From Paraherbaspirillum soli (GTDB lineage: Bacteria; Pseudomonadota; Gammaproteobacteria; Burkholderiales; Burkholderiaceae_D), in NCBI RefSeq assembly GCF_042654985.1, contig NZ_JBHSMT010000013.1, positions 62,001 to 126,000 on the forward strand: a stretch of DNA of 64,000 bases. The letters are read 5' to 3'. The number at the start of each line of letters is the position of its first letter. Positions within the stretch are counted from its first letter, which is position 1. A program made the translations under genes and the position numbers. The notes beneath the pieces were generated by a model. That model worked only from the letters and a program-made list of their open reading frames with translations. It did no database searches and had not been told where the DNA came from. Of this stretch, positions 7,957-16,126 are shown one piece after another.

Positions 7957-9210
7957 TTAAGAACGCGCCAGACGAATCCCGCTAAACTGCCAGCGGGCCG
8001 TCGCCGGGAAGAAATTGCGGTAGCTCAGACGTGCATGGCCGGGCGGCGTCGCCGATGACGAACCGCGCAATACGTACTGATTGACCATGAACTTGCCGTT
8101 GTATTCGCCGACCGCCCCCTCCTGCGGGACATACCCGGGATACGGCGCATAACTGCTGCCGGTCCATTGCCACGCAATGCCGAAATAGTCCGCATCCTGG
8201 CTGGCGGCATTGGCAGCGGCGGCGCATTCCCACTCGGCTTCGGTCGGCAAGCGGGCGCCGGCCCAGCGCGCATAGGCCTCCGCTTCAAAAAAAGAAAGAT
8301 GCGTGACAGCGTCGTTCAAGGCCAGCGGCTGCAAGCCATGCAGCGTGAATTCCTGCCAGGCGGAATCGAATTGCGTATAGGATTTTTGCCAATACAAGGG
8401 ATGCGTCAGGTTTTGCTGCACCACCCATTCCCAGCCGGCAGCCAGCCACAGCAACGGATTCTGGTAAGCGCCGGCCTCGACAAATGCCAGATATTCGCCG
8501 TTGCTGACCAAGCGCGAAGCGATTGAAAACCGTTCGACAAACTGACGGTGGCGCGGCCTTTCATTATCGAAAAAGAAGCCCTGCCCGGCATGCCCGACCT
8601 CGACAATACCGGCCTCGAATGGCTGCCAGCATAGGGGCGCTGGAGTAATAGATTGGCGATCGGATTCAGGCCGCCCATCCAACAGATAAGGCGGTTTCAA
8701 TGGATTCAGCGACAGCAAGTGTTTGATATCCGTCAGCAACAATTCCTGATGCTGCTGCTCGTGCTGCAGTCCGAGTTCAAGCAAGCTCGCCAATGCATGC
8801 GACGCGGCGGACGGCAGCATGGCCGACAACAGCCGCTGCAGCCGCTGATCGACGTTCAGGCGATAAGCCCGCACCTCGGCCAGCGACGGCCGCGTCAGCA
8901 AGCCGCGCTGGGCGCGCGGATGCTGCTCGCCGACGCCTTCGTAATAAGAATTGAACAAAACCCGGAAAGCCGGATGAAACGGTTGAAAGTCCGCTTCGAA
9001 GCGCTCCAGGATAAAGGTTTCAAAGAACCAGGTGGTATGGGCCAGATGCCACTTGGCGGGACTCGCGTCCGGCATCGATTGCACGCAACAGTCTTCGTCC
9101 GACAAGGGCTGCGCCAGCGTCATCGACCGCTCGCGCACGACGGGGAAAGCGGCCGCCAGCTTGCGCACCCTGACTTCCGCACTCAATGGTGCTTGCGCGG
9201 TCATGCTCAT
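7957..9210 (-). CDS. egtB: Ergothioneine biosynthesis protein EgtB (sulfoxide synthase)
   Basis: A 417-residue non-haem iron enzyme that joins a sulfur donor to hercynine with oxygen, forming the sulfoxide precursor of ergothioneine. The N-terminal DinB-like domain carries WHLAH (His55/58) and HEQQHQE (His150, Glu151, His154), which supply the iron-binding histidines. The C-terminal half is an FGE-sulfatase-type fold ending in ARLSYRNFFPATARWQFSGIRLAR, typical of EgtB. The start at 9210 overlaps the egtD stop as ATGA, showing translational coupling. No egtA or egtC is present, so this EgtB may use cysteine directly or gamma-glutamylcysteine from general metabolism. Confidence 0.92.
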   Translation of the reverse strand: MSMTAQAPLSAEVRVRKLAAAFPVVRERSMTLAQPLSDEDCCVQSMPDASPAKWHLAHTTWFFETFILERFEADFQPFHPAFRVLFNSYYEGVGEQHPRAQRGLLTRPSLAEVRAYRLNVDQRLQRLLSAMLPSAASHALASLLELGLQHEQQHQELLLTDIKHLLSLNPLKPPYLLDGRPESDRQSITPAPLCWQPFEAGIVEVGHAGQGFFFDNERPRHRQFVERFSIASRLVSNGEYLAFVEAGAYQNPLLWLAAGWEWVVQQNLTHPLYWQKSYTQFDSAWQEFTLHGLQPLALNDAVTHLSFFEAEAYARWAGARLPTEAEWECAAAANAASQDADYFGIAWQWTGSSYAPYPGYVPQEGAVGEYNGKFMVNQYVLRGSSSATPPGHARLSYRNFFPATARWQFSGIRLARS

Positions 9211-10196
9211 ACGGCCTGCGCATGACAGACCATGAACCACTGGCGCGGATCGCACCAGCTCTGGACGTTGCCGAAGCCTGCCTGCTGCAGCAGGTCGACA
9301 AAGCCGTGCTGCGTGTATTTGTAACTGTTTTCCGTGTGAATCCAGTCGCCTTGCGCAAAATGCCGGATGCCGCCGTTTTGCCAGCACACGGTGACATCGC
9401 TCCTGGCTTCCAGATGCATTTCTATCCGCTGCTGCCCGGCATTGTAGAACCCGCGATGACGCCAATCCGATAGGCGGAAATCGGCATCCAGCAGCCGATT
9501 CACATGCAACAGCAGATTCAGGTTGAAGGCCGCAGTCACTCCCAGCGCATCGTCATACGCGGCATCCAGGATCGCCTTGTCCTTGATCAAGTCGACTCCG
9601 ATCAGCAAGCCGCTGCCGCTATCGCCGGGCCGTATCGCCTTGCGGATGCGCTGCAAAAACATCAGTGCATCAAGCGGAGTAAAGTTGCCGATCGACGATC
9701 CTGGGTAAAAGAATTGCCGTCGCTCGTCGGGGACCGAAGCCGGCAGCTCCAGCCCGGCAGAAAAATCCATGCCGAGACAAGTCATCTCGATCTGCGGAAA
9801 TTGATGCTGCAGGCAAGTGACCGCTTCTTGCAAGAATTTTGCCGAAATATCGATCGGCACATATTGGCGCGGCTGCAATGCCGGGAACAGTCGCGCCGCC
9901 TTGGCGCAGTTGCCTGCCCCCAGATCGATCAGCGTGGCGCCGCGCCCGACCGCATCGGCAATGTGGGCTGCATGCTGTTCGAAAATGGCGGCCTCGGTAC
10001 GTGTCGGGTAATACTCCGGCAGTTCACAGATGGCGGCAAACAAGCGGGAGCCAAGCACGTCGTACAAGTATTTCGGCGAAATGGCGGCATGCGGCGACAT
10101 CAGTCCGGCCACCAGTTGATTTGCAATCTCGTCTAGCGATACGCAGTGGTCCGGCTGCGCCGGTTGTGGCAATTGGGTCAAAGGAATCTCCTGCAA
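9207..10196 (-). CDS. egtD: L-histidine N-alpha-methyltransferase EgtD
   Basis: A 329-residue SAM-dependent methyltransferase that converts histidine to hercynine (trimethylhistidine), the first step of ergothioneine synthesis. The SAM-binding motif DLGAGNC lies at residues 91-97. The family signatures LPEYYPTRTE (59-68) and FFYPGSSIGNFTP (in the middle) are clear. It is the first gene of a two-gene operon and overlaps egtB by four bases. Ergothioneine is a cytosolic thiol antioxidant. No regulator is adjacent; the upstream gene is divergent. Confidence 0.93.
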   Translation of the reverse strand: MQEIPLTQLPQPAQPDHCVSLDEIANQLVAGLMSPHAAISPKYLYDVLGSRLFAAICELPEYYPTRTEAAIFEQHAAHIADAVGRGATLIDLGAGNCAKAARLFPALQPRQYVPIDISAKFLQEAVTCLQHQFPQIEMTCLGMDFSAGLELPASVPDERRQFFYPGSSIGNFTPLDALMFLQRIRKAIRPGDSGSGLLIGVDLIKDKAILDAAYDDALGVTAAFNLNLLLHVNRLLDADFRLSDWRHRGFYNAGQQRIEMHLEARSDVTVCWQNGGIRHFAQGDWIHTENSYKYTQHGFVDLLQQAGFGNVQSWCDPRQWFMVCHAQAV

Positions 10197-10423
10197 GGCT
10201 GAACAATTAACAATTCATTTGCTAGGTACTCGAATCTACGCGAGTTCCACCGCCACAACGCAACATCCACTACACTAGCGGGCTGTCCGTCGGCAACTGC
10301 CGCCGGTCGCTGCATATGGCATTATTTATGCCGTTAAAGTATATCGACAATAGGTAAACGTATGTAGCCCGGCCTCGGCTAGGGCCCTATTTTTTCTGTG
10401 CAGCATCAATCAAGCCGAGCAAC

Positions 10424-12214
10424 ATGACAACCACACCTCCCAGAGAACCTCAAAAACGCAGCCTGGCGCTGCTGGCCGGACTGCTGCCTTATTTGGCGCC
10501 GTATAAGCGCCAGTTTGTGCTGGCCGGGATTGCGCTGCTGGTCGCAGCCGGCGCCACGCTGGCGATTCCATATGCGTTCCGGCAGATGATCGATCTCGGC
10601 TTCAGCGCCGGCGGCATCAAGGGCAGCGCCCACATCGACCTGTATTTTCTCGCCCTGTTCGGAGTCGCCTGCGTGCTGGGGGTCGCCACCGCGGCGCGCT
10701 TTTACATGGTGTCCTGGCTCGGCGAGCGGGTCACCGCCGACCTGCGCAGCGCCGTGTATTCGCATGTCGTGACGCAAAGCCCGCAATTCTTTGAAACCAC
10801 CCAGACCGGCGAGGTGCTGTCGCGGATTACCACCGACACCACCTTGATCCAGGCACTGGTCGGCACCAGCATTTCGATGGCGCTGCGCAATGCGCTGCTG
10901 TTCGCCGGCGGCCTGATCATGTTGTTCGTCAGCAGCGCCAAGCTGAGCGCGATCATTATCGTGATGCTGGCGCTGGTGGTGCTGCCTATCGTCTGGTTCG
11001 GCCGCCGCGTGCGCAAGCTGTCGCGCGCCTCCCAGGACCGGGTCGCCGATGCCTCGGCGATGGCCGGTGAAATCCTGAACGCGATGCCGACCGTGCAAGC
11101 CTTCACCCACGAAAACATTGAAGCCGGACGCTTCGGCGTCTCGATTGAAAGCGCCTTTGGCACCGCGATGCAGCGCATCCGTGCCCGCTCGCTGCTGACC
11201 ATGATGGCGATCCTGCTGGTATTCGGCGCCATCGTCTTCGTGCTGTGGCTGGGCGCGCACGCGGTGGTGCAAGGCCGCATGAGCGGCGGCGAACTCGGCC
11301 AGTTCATCCTGTATGCAGCACTGGTCGCCGGCTCCATCGGCGCGCTGGCGGAAGTCATGGGCGACGCCCAACGCGCGGCCGGCGCCACCGAACGTTTGCT
11401 GGAATTATTATCGGCAAAATCGCCGGTGCAATCGGTATTGTTGCCGGAGCAGCTGCCGCCTCGCACCGAGCAAGGCGCTGCGCTGAGCTTGGAAAAAATC
11501 ACTTTCCGCTATCCGTCGCGCCCGGAAACCGCGGCCCTGTCAGGCTTATCGCTAGATATCCGGCCAGGTGAAACAGTGGCCGTGGTCGGCCCCTCGGGCG
11601 CCGGCAAAACCACCTTGTTCCAATTGATGCTGCGCTTCTATGACCCGCAGCAAGGCAGCATCCGGCTCGATGGCGTCGACATCAAATTTCTCGATCTGCA
11701 TACCTTGCGCAATGCCATCGGCATCGTGCCGCAAGACACCGTCATTTTTTCCGCCAATGCGATGGAAAACATCCGCTACGGCAGGGTCGGCGCTACCGAT
11801 GCGGAAGTGATCGCGGCTGCCAAAATGGCCGCCGCGCATGAATTCATCGAACGCCTGCCGGAAGGCTATCAATCCTTCCTCGGCGAACGCGGCGTGCGGC
11901 TGTCGGGCGGCCAACGGCAACGCATCGCGATTGCCCGCGCGCTGCTGAAGAATCCGCCGCTATTGTTGCTGGATGAGGCGACCAGCGCCCTCGATGCGGA
12001 ATCCGAACGCGCGGTCCAGGGCGCGCTGGAAGCGGCGATGGTCGGCCGCACCACTTTGGTCATCGCCCACCGTCTGGCGACCGTGCAACGCGCCGATCGC
12101 ATCATCGTGCTAGAGCATGGCCATATCGTTGAAACCGGCACCCACGCATCGCTGGTTGCGCAGCGCGGGCTGTATGCCAGCCTGGCGGCCCTGCAATTCA
12201 ACGGCGGCGAATAA
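10424..12214 (+). CDS. ABC exporter, MsbA/multidrug type (fused TMD-NBD)
   Basis: A 596-residue half-transporter: six transmembrane helices in residues about 25-320, then a nucleotide-binding domain. Walker A GPSGAGKTT (about 389-397), signature LSGGQRQRIA (about 492) and Walker B LLLLDEATSALD (about 513) are intact, followed by the H-loop His in VIAHRL. It should work as an inner-membrane homodimer. It resembles the lipid A flippase-related and multidrug ABC exporters common in Burkholderiales. Substrate is unknown; since lpxK is not adjacent, I do not call it msbA. It stands alone, followed directly by repeat copy A. Confidence 0.88.
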   Translation: MTTTPPREPQKRSLALLAGLLPYLAPYKRQFVLAGIALLVAAGATLAIPYAFRQMIDLGFSAGGIKGSAHIDLYFLALFGVACVLGVATAARFYMVSWLGERVTADLRSAVYSHVVTQSPQFFETTQTGEVLSRITTDTTLIQALVGTSISMALRNALLFAGGLIMLFVSSAKLSAIIIVMLALVVLPIVWFGRRVRKLSRASQDRVADASAMAGEILNAMPTVQAFTHENIEAGRFGVSIESAFGTAMQRIRARSLLTMMAILLVFGAIVFVLWLGAHAVVQGRMSGGELGQFILYAALVAGSIGALAEVMGDAQRAAGATERLLELLSAKSPVQSVLLPEQLPPRTEQGAALSLEKITFRYPSRPETAALSGLSLDIRPGETVAVVGPSGAGKTTLFQLMLRFYDPQQGSIRLDGVDIKFLDLHTLRNAIGIVPQDTVIFSANAMENIRYGRVGATDAEVIAAAKMAAAHEFIERLPEGYQSFLGERGVRLSGGQRQRIAIARALLKNPPLLLLDEATSALDAESERAVQGALEAAMVGRTTLVIAHRLATVQRADRIIVLEHGHIVETGTHASLVAQRGLYASLAALQFNGGE

Positions 12215-12217
12215 AAG

Positions 12218-12330
12218 CACCTCAAAAACCTACTACGCGACCCAATCTCGGGGCTGTGATGCTCGCCGTACGGTCGTACGACTCCGCTTCTCTCCCCGAC
12301 CTTGGGCCGCTCGCTACGGTTTTAGAGGCG
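12218..12330 (+). repeat. Dispersed TIR element, full copy A
   Basis: A 113-bp element running from CACCTCAAAAACC to GGTTTTAGAGGCG, with an interior containing AATCTCGGGGCTGTGATGCT and a nested CGTACGGTCGTACG palindrome. It shares its ends and interior with copies B (13383) and C (46637, inverted). It starts four bases after the ABC exporter stop. The whole unit can fold into one long hairpin, so it may double as a transcription end. Confidence 0.75.
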
Positions 12331-12347
12331 CTTTGCTGTGAGCGAAG

Positions 12348-13295
12348 TTAGCCAGCTCGGCCCGCGGCCGACATGCCCAACCCGGCCGACACTTCCGCGA
12401 TCAGGCGGCGCAACCAGACCACGTCCGGCGCCACATGCGAGCGCGCATGCCACAGCATGTAAAAACGCATTTTCGGCAGGTCGAACGGCACCGGGAACAC
12501 GCCGATCGGCCAGTCTTCGACGAAATGCTCGGCAAACTGACGGCCGGTGGTAAAGATCAGGTCGGATTTTGCCAGCACATGCGGCACCAGCGCGAAATAT
12601 GGAATCGTCACCTGGATGTTGCGTTTCAAGCCCTGCTCGGCCAGCGCCGCGTCGATGCTGCTGCGGTGCCCTTCGATGTACGGGGTCGGCGCCAGATGCG
12701 GCATCTCCAGATAATATTTCAGGGTCAACCCCTTCTTGGCGACCGGATGATCGCGATGCATCATGCACACCACATCGTCGTCAAACAGCTGCGCCAGATG
12801 CAGGTGCTCCGGCGGGTCCGGCCAATTGGCGATGATCAGGTCGAGGCGACCGGTTTCCAGCGCATTGGCGTAATCCAGATTGGCATCCAGCGCATGCACC
12901 ACCAGGCTGGCGCCCGGCGCCCGCCGCCGCACCTGTTCGATGATCGACGGGATCAACAGCATGTTCAGGTAGTCGGGCGTGCCGATATGAAAAACCCGGG
13001 CGGTGCTGGCAGGCTCGAACGCGGCCACCGGCGCACCGATCTTTTCAATCACGTCCAGACCCTGTTTGGCCAGCGCCAGCAATTCCTGTCCGCGCTCGGT
13101 CGGCACCATGCCGCTCTTGCCGCGCACCAGAATCGCATCCCCGGTCAGCTCGCGCAAACGCTTCAGCGTATTGCTGATGGTCGGCTGCGACTGCCCCAGC
13201 TTGATTGCGGTGCGCGAGACGCTTTTTTCTATCAGCAAGGTGTGCAGCACGCGCAGCAGATAAGTATCGAGATGGTGGTTGGTGCGGGAGGTCAT
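12348..13295 (-). CDS. LysR-family regulator (NahR/LeuO-like group)
   Basis: A 315-residue LysR-type regulator: helix-turn-helix at about residues 10-70 (SVSRTAIKLGQSQPTISNTLKRL) and an effector domain with HIGTPDYLNMLLIPSIIEQVR, typical of the NahR/NodD/LinR group of aromatic-responsive activators. I chose the ATG at 13295, where family similarity starts; the frame is open to 13385 but that part enters repeat copy B. No good ribosome site is seen. Repeat copies A and B, in the same orientation, bracket the gene with 17 and 87 bp to spare. Its target is not obvious, as both neighbours face other ways. Confidence 0.82.
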   Translation of the reverse strand: MTSRTNHHLDTYLLRVLHTLLIEKSVSRTAIKLGQSQPTISNTLKRLRELTGDAILVRGKSGMVPTERGQELLALAKQGLDVIEKIGAPVAAFEPASTARVFHIGTPDYLNMLLIPSIIEQVRRRAPGASLVVHALDANLDYANALETGRLDLIIANWPDPPEHLHLAQLFDDDVVCMMHRDHPVAKKGLTLKYYLEMPHLAPTPYIEGHRSSIDAALAEQGLKRNIQVTIPYFALVPHVLAKSDLIFTTGRQFAEHFVEDWPIGVFPVPFDLPKMRFYMLWHARSHVAPDVVWLRRLIAEVSAGLGMSAAGRAG

Positions 13296-13382
13296 GGGCG
13301 ACGCTGGCAAGGAGGAAATCAAAGTGCAGGATAACGGATAAGCGCGCCCATGAACAGCCGCCTGCCATGCACGACAGTCGGG

Positions 13383-13520
13383 CACCTCTAAAAACCTACT
13401 GCAGGATTTGGCAAGCCCGCCAATCTCGGGGCTGTGATGCTCGCCGTACAGCCGTACGACTGCAGGTGTTGCAACTTCGTCGCCCCGACCTTGGGCCGCT
13501 CGCTACGGTTTTTAGAGGTG
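13383..13520 (+). repeat. Dispersed TIR element, full copy B
   Basis: A 138-bp copy with perfect 14-bp terminal inverted repeats CACCTCTAAAAACC/GGTTTTTAGAGGTG, extendable to 16 bp with flanking GG/CC. It has extra bases in two interior places compared with copy A (around 13403-13420 and 13461-13485). Same orientation as copy A. Confidence 0.75.
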
Positions 13521-13528
13521 CCCTGTCC

Positions 13529-14509
13529 TTACCAAGCCCCCATGCTTGCCAGTGCCGGCGACAGTTGCGGCTCGGTCCAGCGCAACGGCAAGCTTGCCTC
13601 GACCCTGATTGCCTGCCTGATATGGAAGCGCAGCAAGCGTTCGGCTCCGGCAAATGCCGCGACTTCGGGACCATCCCAGATCAGCTCGGCGTCGACCGCC
13701 AGGTAAAGCAGGTCACCGCTGGCGAAGTCGATAAACAACAGGCCGGCGCGTGGGTTTTCGACCAGGTTGCCGATGGTGTTGAAGAAAAAATTGCCGACAA
13801 AATCAGGCACCGTCAGCGTCGTTCCGCCATCGATCCTGACAAAGCCGGGCTTGCCGCCGCGATGCGAGACATCGACACCGTATGGGCGACTTTGATCGCC
13901 CTTTTCCCCCATGAATGCTGTGGCTATAAAGAAAGTATCCGCCGCTCCGACCAGCCGCTGCATCGCGGCGTCCAGTCGTTCGCCGCGATGGATGACGTGC
14001 TGCGGAGCAGCGGCGTTGTCGTCGATCAAGCTGGGCTGGCGCGCTTGAATGTATTTCGGACAGTTGCCGAAGCTCTGGTCGACTTTCAGCTTGAAGCCTT
14101 CGGCCGTCAGTTGTTCGACCTTGCCGTTCATCCGGTTGCGGCGGCGAGTGTGCGGCTCGATTCCCAGCAAGCCGATCGCAGCATTGAGCGCCAGCGTGTC
14201 ATGCAAGGGATCGGCGGTCGGGGCATGGGAGCGTATCAGCAGATGCTCGGGATCCGGCGAGGTGACGAACCCGGGCGCACCGACCAGCACCGATGCCCAC
14301 GGCTGTTGCTGCTGGTCGACGCTGCCGATGATGACGAACGGCAATTGCGCGAAGAATTCGCGATGCTGGTCCGGCATGAAAGTACGGATCGCCACGCGGC
14401 CGCGAGCGTCCATTTTTTCAAGCACGCCGACGCGTTGCTGCACGGCGCGTTCGCCGCTGTGGTACGGCGCTTCATCGGGCCGGCGCTCGGCTATCTCAGT
14501 AGTAGACAT
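13529..14509 (-). CDS. PNPOx-like FMN-binding protein
   Basis: A 326-residue protein with a split-barrel fold of the pyridoxamine-5'-phosphate-oxidase type. Evidence is the segment AFMGEKGDQSRPYGVDVSHRGGKPGFVRIDGG and the following FFFNTIGNLVENPRAGLLFIDFASGD, which matches the flavin-binding core of this broad family. Such proteins bind FMN, F420 or haem; the substrate is unknown. In some relatives this domain is fused to a ferredoxin-reductase domain, which is absent here. The start at 14509 has GAGGTG seven bases upstream. It lies downstream of, and in the same direction as, the gst gene and may be co-transcribed (35 bp gap). Confidence 0.75.
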   Translation of the reverse strand: MSTTEIAERRPDEAPYHSGERAVQQRVGVLEKMDARGRVAIRTFMPDQHREFFAQLPFVIIGSVDQQQQPWASVLVGAPGFVTSPDPEHLLIRSHAPTADPLHDTLALNAAIGLLGIEPHTRRRNRMNGKVEQLTAEGFKLKVDQSFGNCPKYIQARQPSLIDDNAAAPQHVIHRGERLDAAMQRLVGAADTFFIATAFMGEKGDQSRPYGVDVSHRGGKPGFVRIDGGTTLTVPDFVGNFFFNTIGNLVENPRAGLLFIDFASGDLLYLAVDAELIWDGPEVAAFAGAERLLRFHIRQAIRVEASLPLRWTEPQLSPALASMGAW

Positions 14510-14544
14510 GGATATCACCTCATCGACGTGCTTGGTTGAATTGC

Positions 14545-15183
14545 TCAGGCAGCCAAACCTATCTTGCTGGCTTGCATCGGCACAAAACCGGGCAGGGCTT
14601 CGATCCGGCTTAGCCAGCTGCGAAGATTCGGATAAGCGTCCAGTGCGATGCCGCCTTCCGGCGCATGGGCGATATAGCTGTACGCGGCGACATCGGCGAT
14701 GGTCGCCTGCGCATCGACCAGGAAGGCACGCGTCGCCAGATGCTGCTCCAGAATCCCGAACAAATGATGTGCAGTGGCGCGAGCGGCGTCGCCGTCCAGC
14801 GGCAAGCCGAACAAGTTAGCCACACGGGCAATTGCCGGTCCGCGGAAGATTTCCCCCGCCGCCACCGACAAAAAGCGCTGCACCGATGCCGCCCCCACCG
14901 GGTCGCGCGGCAGCCATCTTTGGTCGCCGTATTTGGTCGCCAGATACACCAGGATCGCATTGGAATCGGACAGCGTCACCTCGCCGTCTTCGATCACCGG
15001 CACCTGGCCAAACGGATTCTTCGCAAGGAATTCAGGTTTTTTGTGTTCGCCCTTGCGCAGATCGACATCGATCATTTCATACGGCAATCCCAACAAGGAC
15101 AGAAACAGCTGAACCCGATGGGCGTGGCCGGAGAAAGCAAAACGGTAAAGGCGGATCGGATGGGCTGGGTGGACGGCTGACAT
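14545..15183 (-). CDS. Glutathione S-transferase
   Basis: A 212-residue cytosolic GST. The thioredoxin-like N-domain (about residues 10-85) shows the G-site pattern NPFGQVPVIEDGEVTLSDSNAILVYLA, where VPVIEDG and the following SDS bind glutathione; the all-helical C-domain follows. The start has AGGAG with ideal spacing. It is transcribed from the same strand as the TetR regulator upstream, and an inverted repeat at 15263-15282 lies between them, suggesting induction by an electrophile. The exact substrate class is not clear from sequence. Confidence 0.88.
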   Translation of the reverse strand: MSAVHPAHPIRLYRFAFSGHAHRVQLFLSLLGLPYEMIDVDLRKGEHKKPEFLAKNPFGQVPVIEDGEVTLSDSNAILVYLATKYGDQRWLPRDPVGAASVQRFLSVAAGEIFRGPAIARVANLFGLPLDGDAARATAHHLFGILEQHLATRAFLVDAQATIADVAAYSYIAHAPEGGIALDAYPNLRSWLSRIEALPGFVPMQASKIGLAA

Positions 15184-15262
15184 GGTGGATCTCCTGAGTG
15201 ACGTGAAATAAATGCAAATCGGTGTCGGACAGCCTGCATCGAACAGTTTGAATCAAGCATTC

Positions 15263-15282
15263 TGTACCGAACAATCGGTACA
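15263..15282. promoter_or_regulatory. Inverted-repeat operator upstream of gst
   Basis: TGTACCGA-ACAA-TCGGTACA, a perfect 8-bp inverted repeat, lies 80 bp upstream of the gst start. The left arm TGTACCGA recurs at 15904-15911, seven bases before the TetR start codon, followed by a weaker right half. The two sites support a TetR protein that represses both itself and gst. Confidence 0.6.
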
Positions 15283-15326
15283 ATACAAACGCAAAATAAT
15301 TCTGTCAAGCAAAAACTGGCAGTTTT

Positions 15327-15896
15327 TCAAGCCGCCTGTTCGCCGATCAGTTGCGTCGGGAAGTTTTCAATCATGCGCAGGAATGGCGCATTGCTGCCTA
15401 ATGCGCGGGACACAATCAACGATCCTTGGATAGTCACAACCGCACTCTCCGCTCGCCGGTCCGCCTCGGCCTTGTCGACGCCGGCCTCTTCTGCCACCGA
15501 TGACAATACAGCGATCAGCGTCCGCATCCGGCCGCCGAGATGTTGTTGGAACAGCGTACCGGCTTCGCCGAACGTGAAAACATCCATCAGGCAAGGGACG
15601 AAGCCATCCATGTAATATTCCGTCAACCTGGCGGCAAAGCGCTGTAGGCGCACTCTGGGAGGCTCGCTGCCGCCCAAGGTGGCTTGCACATGCTGGGTAA
15701 ACCAGGCCCCGACCGAAGCCAGCGCAGCATTCGCCATATCCTCTTTGCCATTCGGAAAATAATGATAAAGGCTTGAGCGCCCCAGACCAGTGGCCTCCGA
15801 CAGCCGGCTCAGGCTGCTGCCTTCGTAGCCGTATTGACGGAAGGCGGCCAGAATGCGTTCGACGACTTCGTCGCGGGTAAGAGTTGCTGCGGGCAT
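15327..15896 (-). CDS. TetR-family repressor upstream of gst
   Basis: A 189-residue TetR-type regulator. The N-terminal helix-turn-helix (about residues 9-55, GYEGSSLSRLSEATGLGRSSLYHYFPNGKEDM) has the classic LYHYF recognition helix. The C-terminal part (from about 80) resembles the TetR C-domain found with LmrA/YxaF-type repressors. It precedes gst by 143 bp on the same strand, and shared TGTACCGA sites at both promoters support autoregulation and control of gst. Confidence 0.88.
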   Translation of the reverse strand: MPAATLTRDEVVERILAAFRQYGYEGSSLSRLSEATGLGRSSLYHYFPNGKEDMANAALASVGAWFTQHVQATLGGSEPPRVRLQRFAARLTEYYMDGFVPCLMDVFTFGEAGTLFQQHLGGRMRTLIAVLSSVAEEAGVDKAEADRRAESAVVTIQGSLIVSRALGSNAPFLRMIENFPTQLIGEQAA

Positions 15897-16051
15897 GATG
15901 GTGTGTACCGAATGTTCGTTGCCGGTAATTTAGGGCCGAACCGGCAAAACAGCAAGGGCTTCCTAGTGCTAAGCGCCGCTTACAGACCATTTTCCGCGGT
16001 GCTATAGTGATTCAATCTGCGCCCCCACTATGTCACTTCAAGGCCAGCATC

Positions 16052-16126
16052 ATGGCTGACACCAGTAACACACCGATCCGCTTCTATTACCGCGGTGCCC
16101 TCCATAGCGTCGAAGGCCTGCCATGA
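16052..16126 (+). pseudogene. xdhA: xdhA remnant (first 24 codons of xanthine dehydrogenase small subunit)
   Basis: A 24-codon frame MADTSNTPIRFYYRGALHSV... ends in TGA overlapping the xdhB ATG as ATGA. The PIRFYYRGA segment matches the very start of XdhA, the FAD/2Fe-2S subunit of normally about 480-500 residues; everything after residue 24, including all iron-sulfur cysteines and the FAD domain, is gone. AAGG eight bases before the ATG looks like the original ribosome site. The clean junction with the xdhB start suggests an internal deletion of roughly 1.4 kb that kept translational coupling. The identification rests on a short match plus context. Confidence 0.65.

Noticed and set aside
10366..10397. 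GGCC-rich hairpin followed by TTTTTT upstream of the ABC exporter
   Set aside because: The stem is short and imperfect, no leader peptide or upstream gene in that direction explains a terminator, so no feature was called.
10406..11371. 321-codon frame antisense to the ABC exporter
   Set aside because: The His/Gln/Arg/Ala-rich composition is that of a shadow frame, and the sense gene has all ABC motifs.
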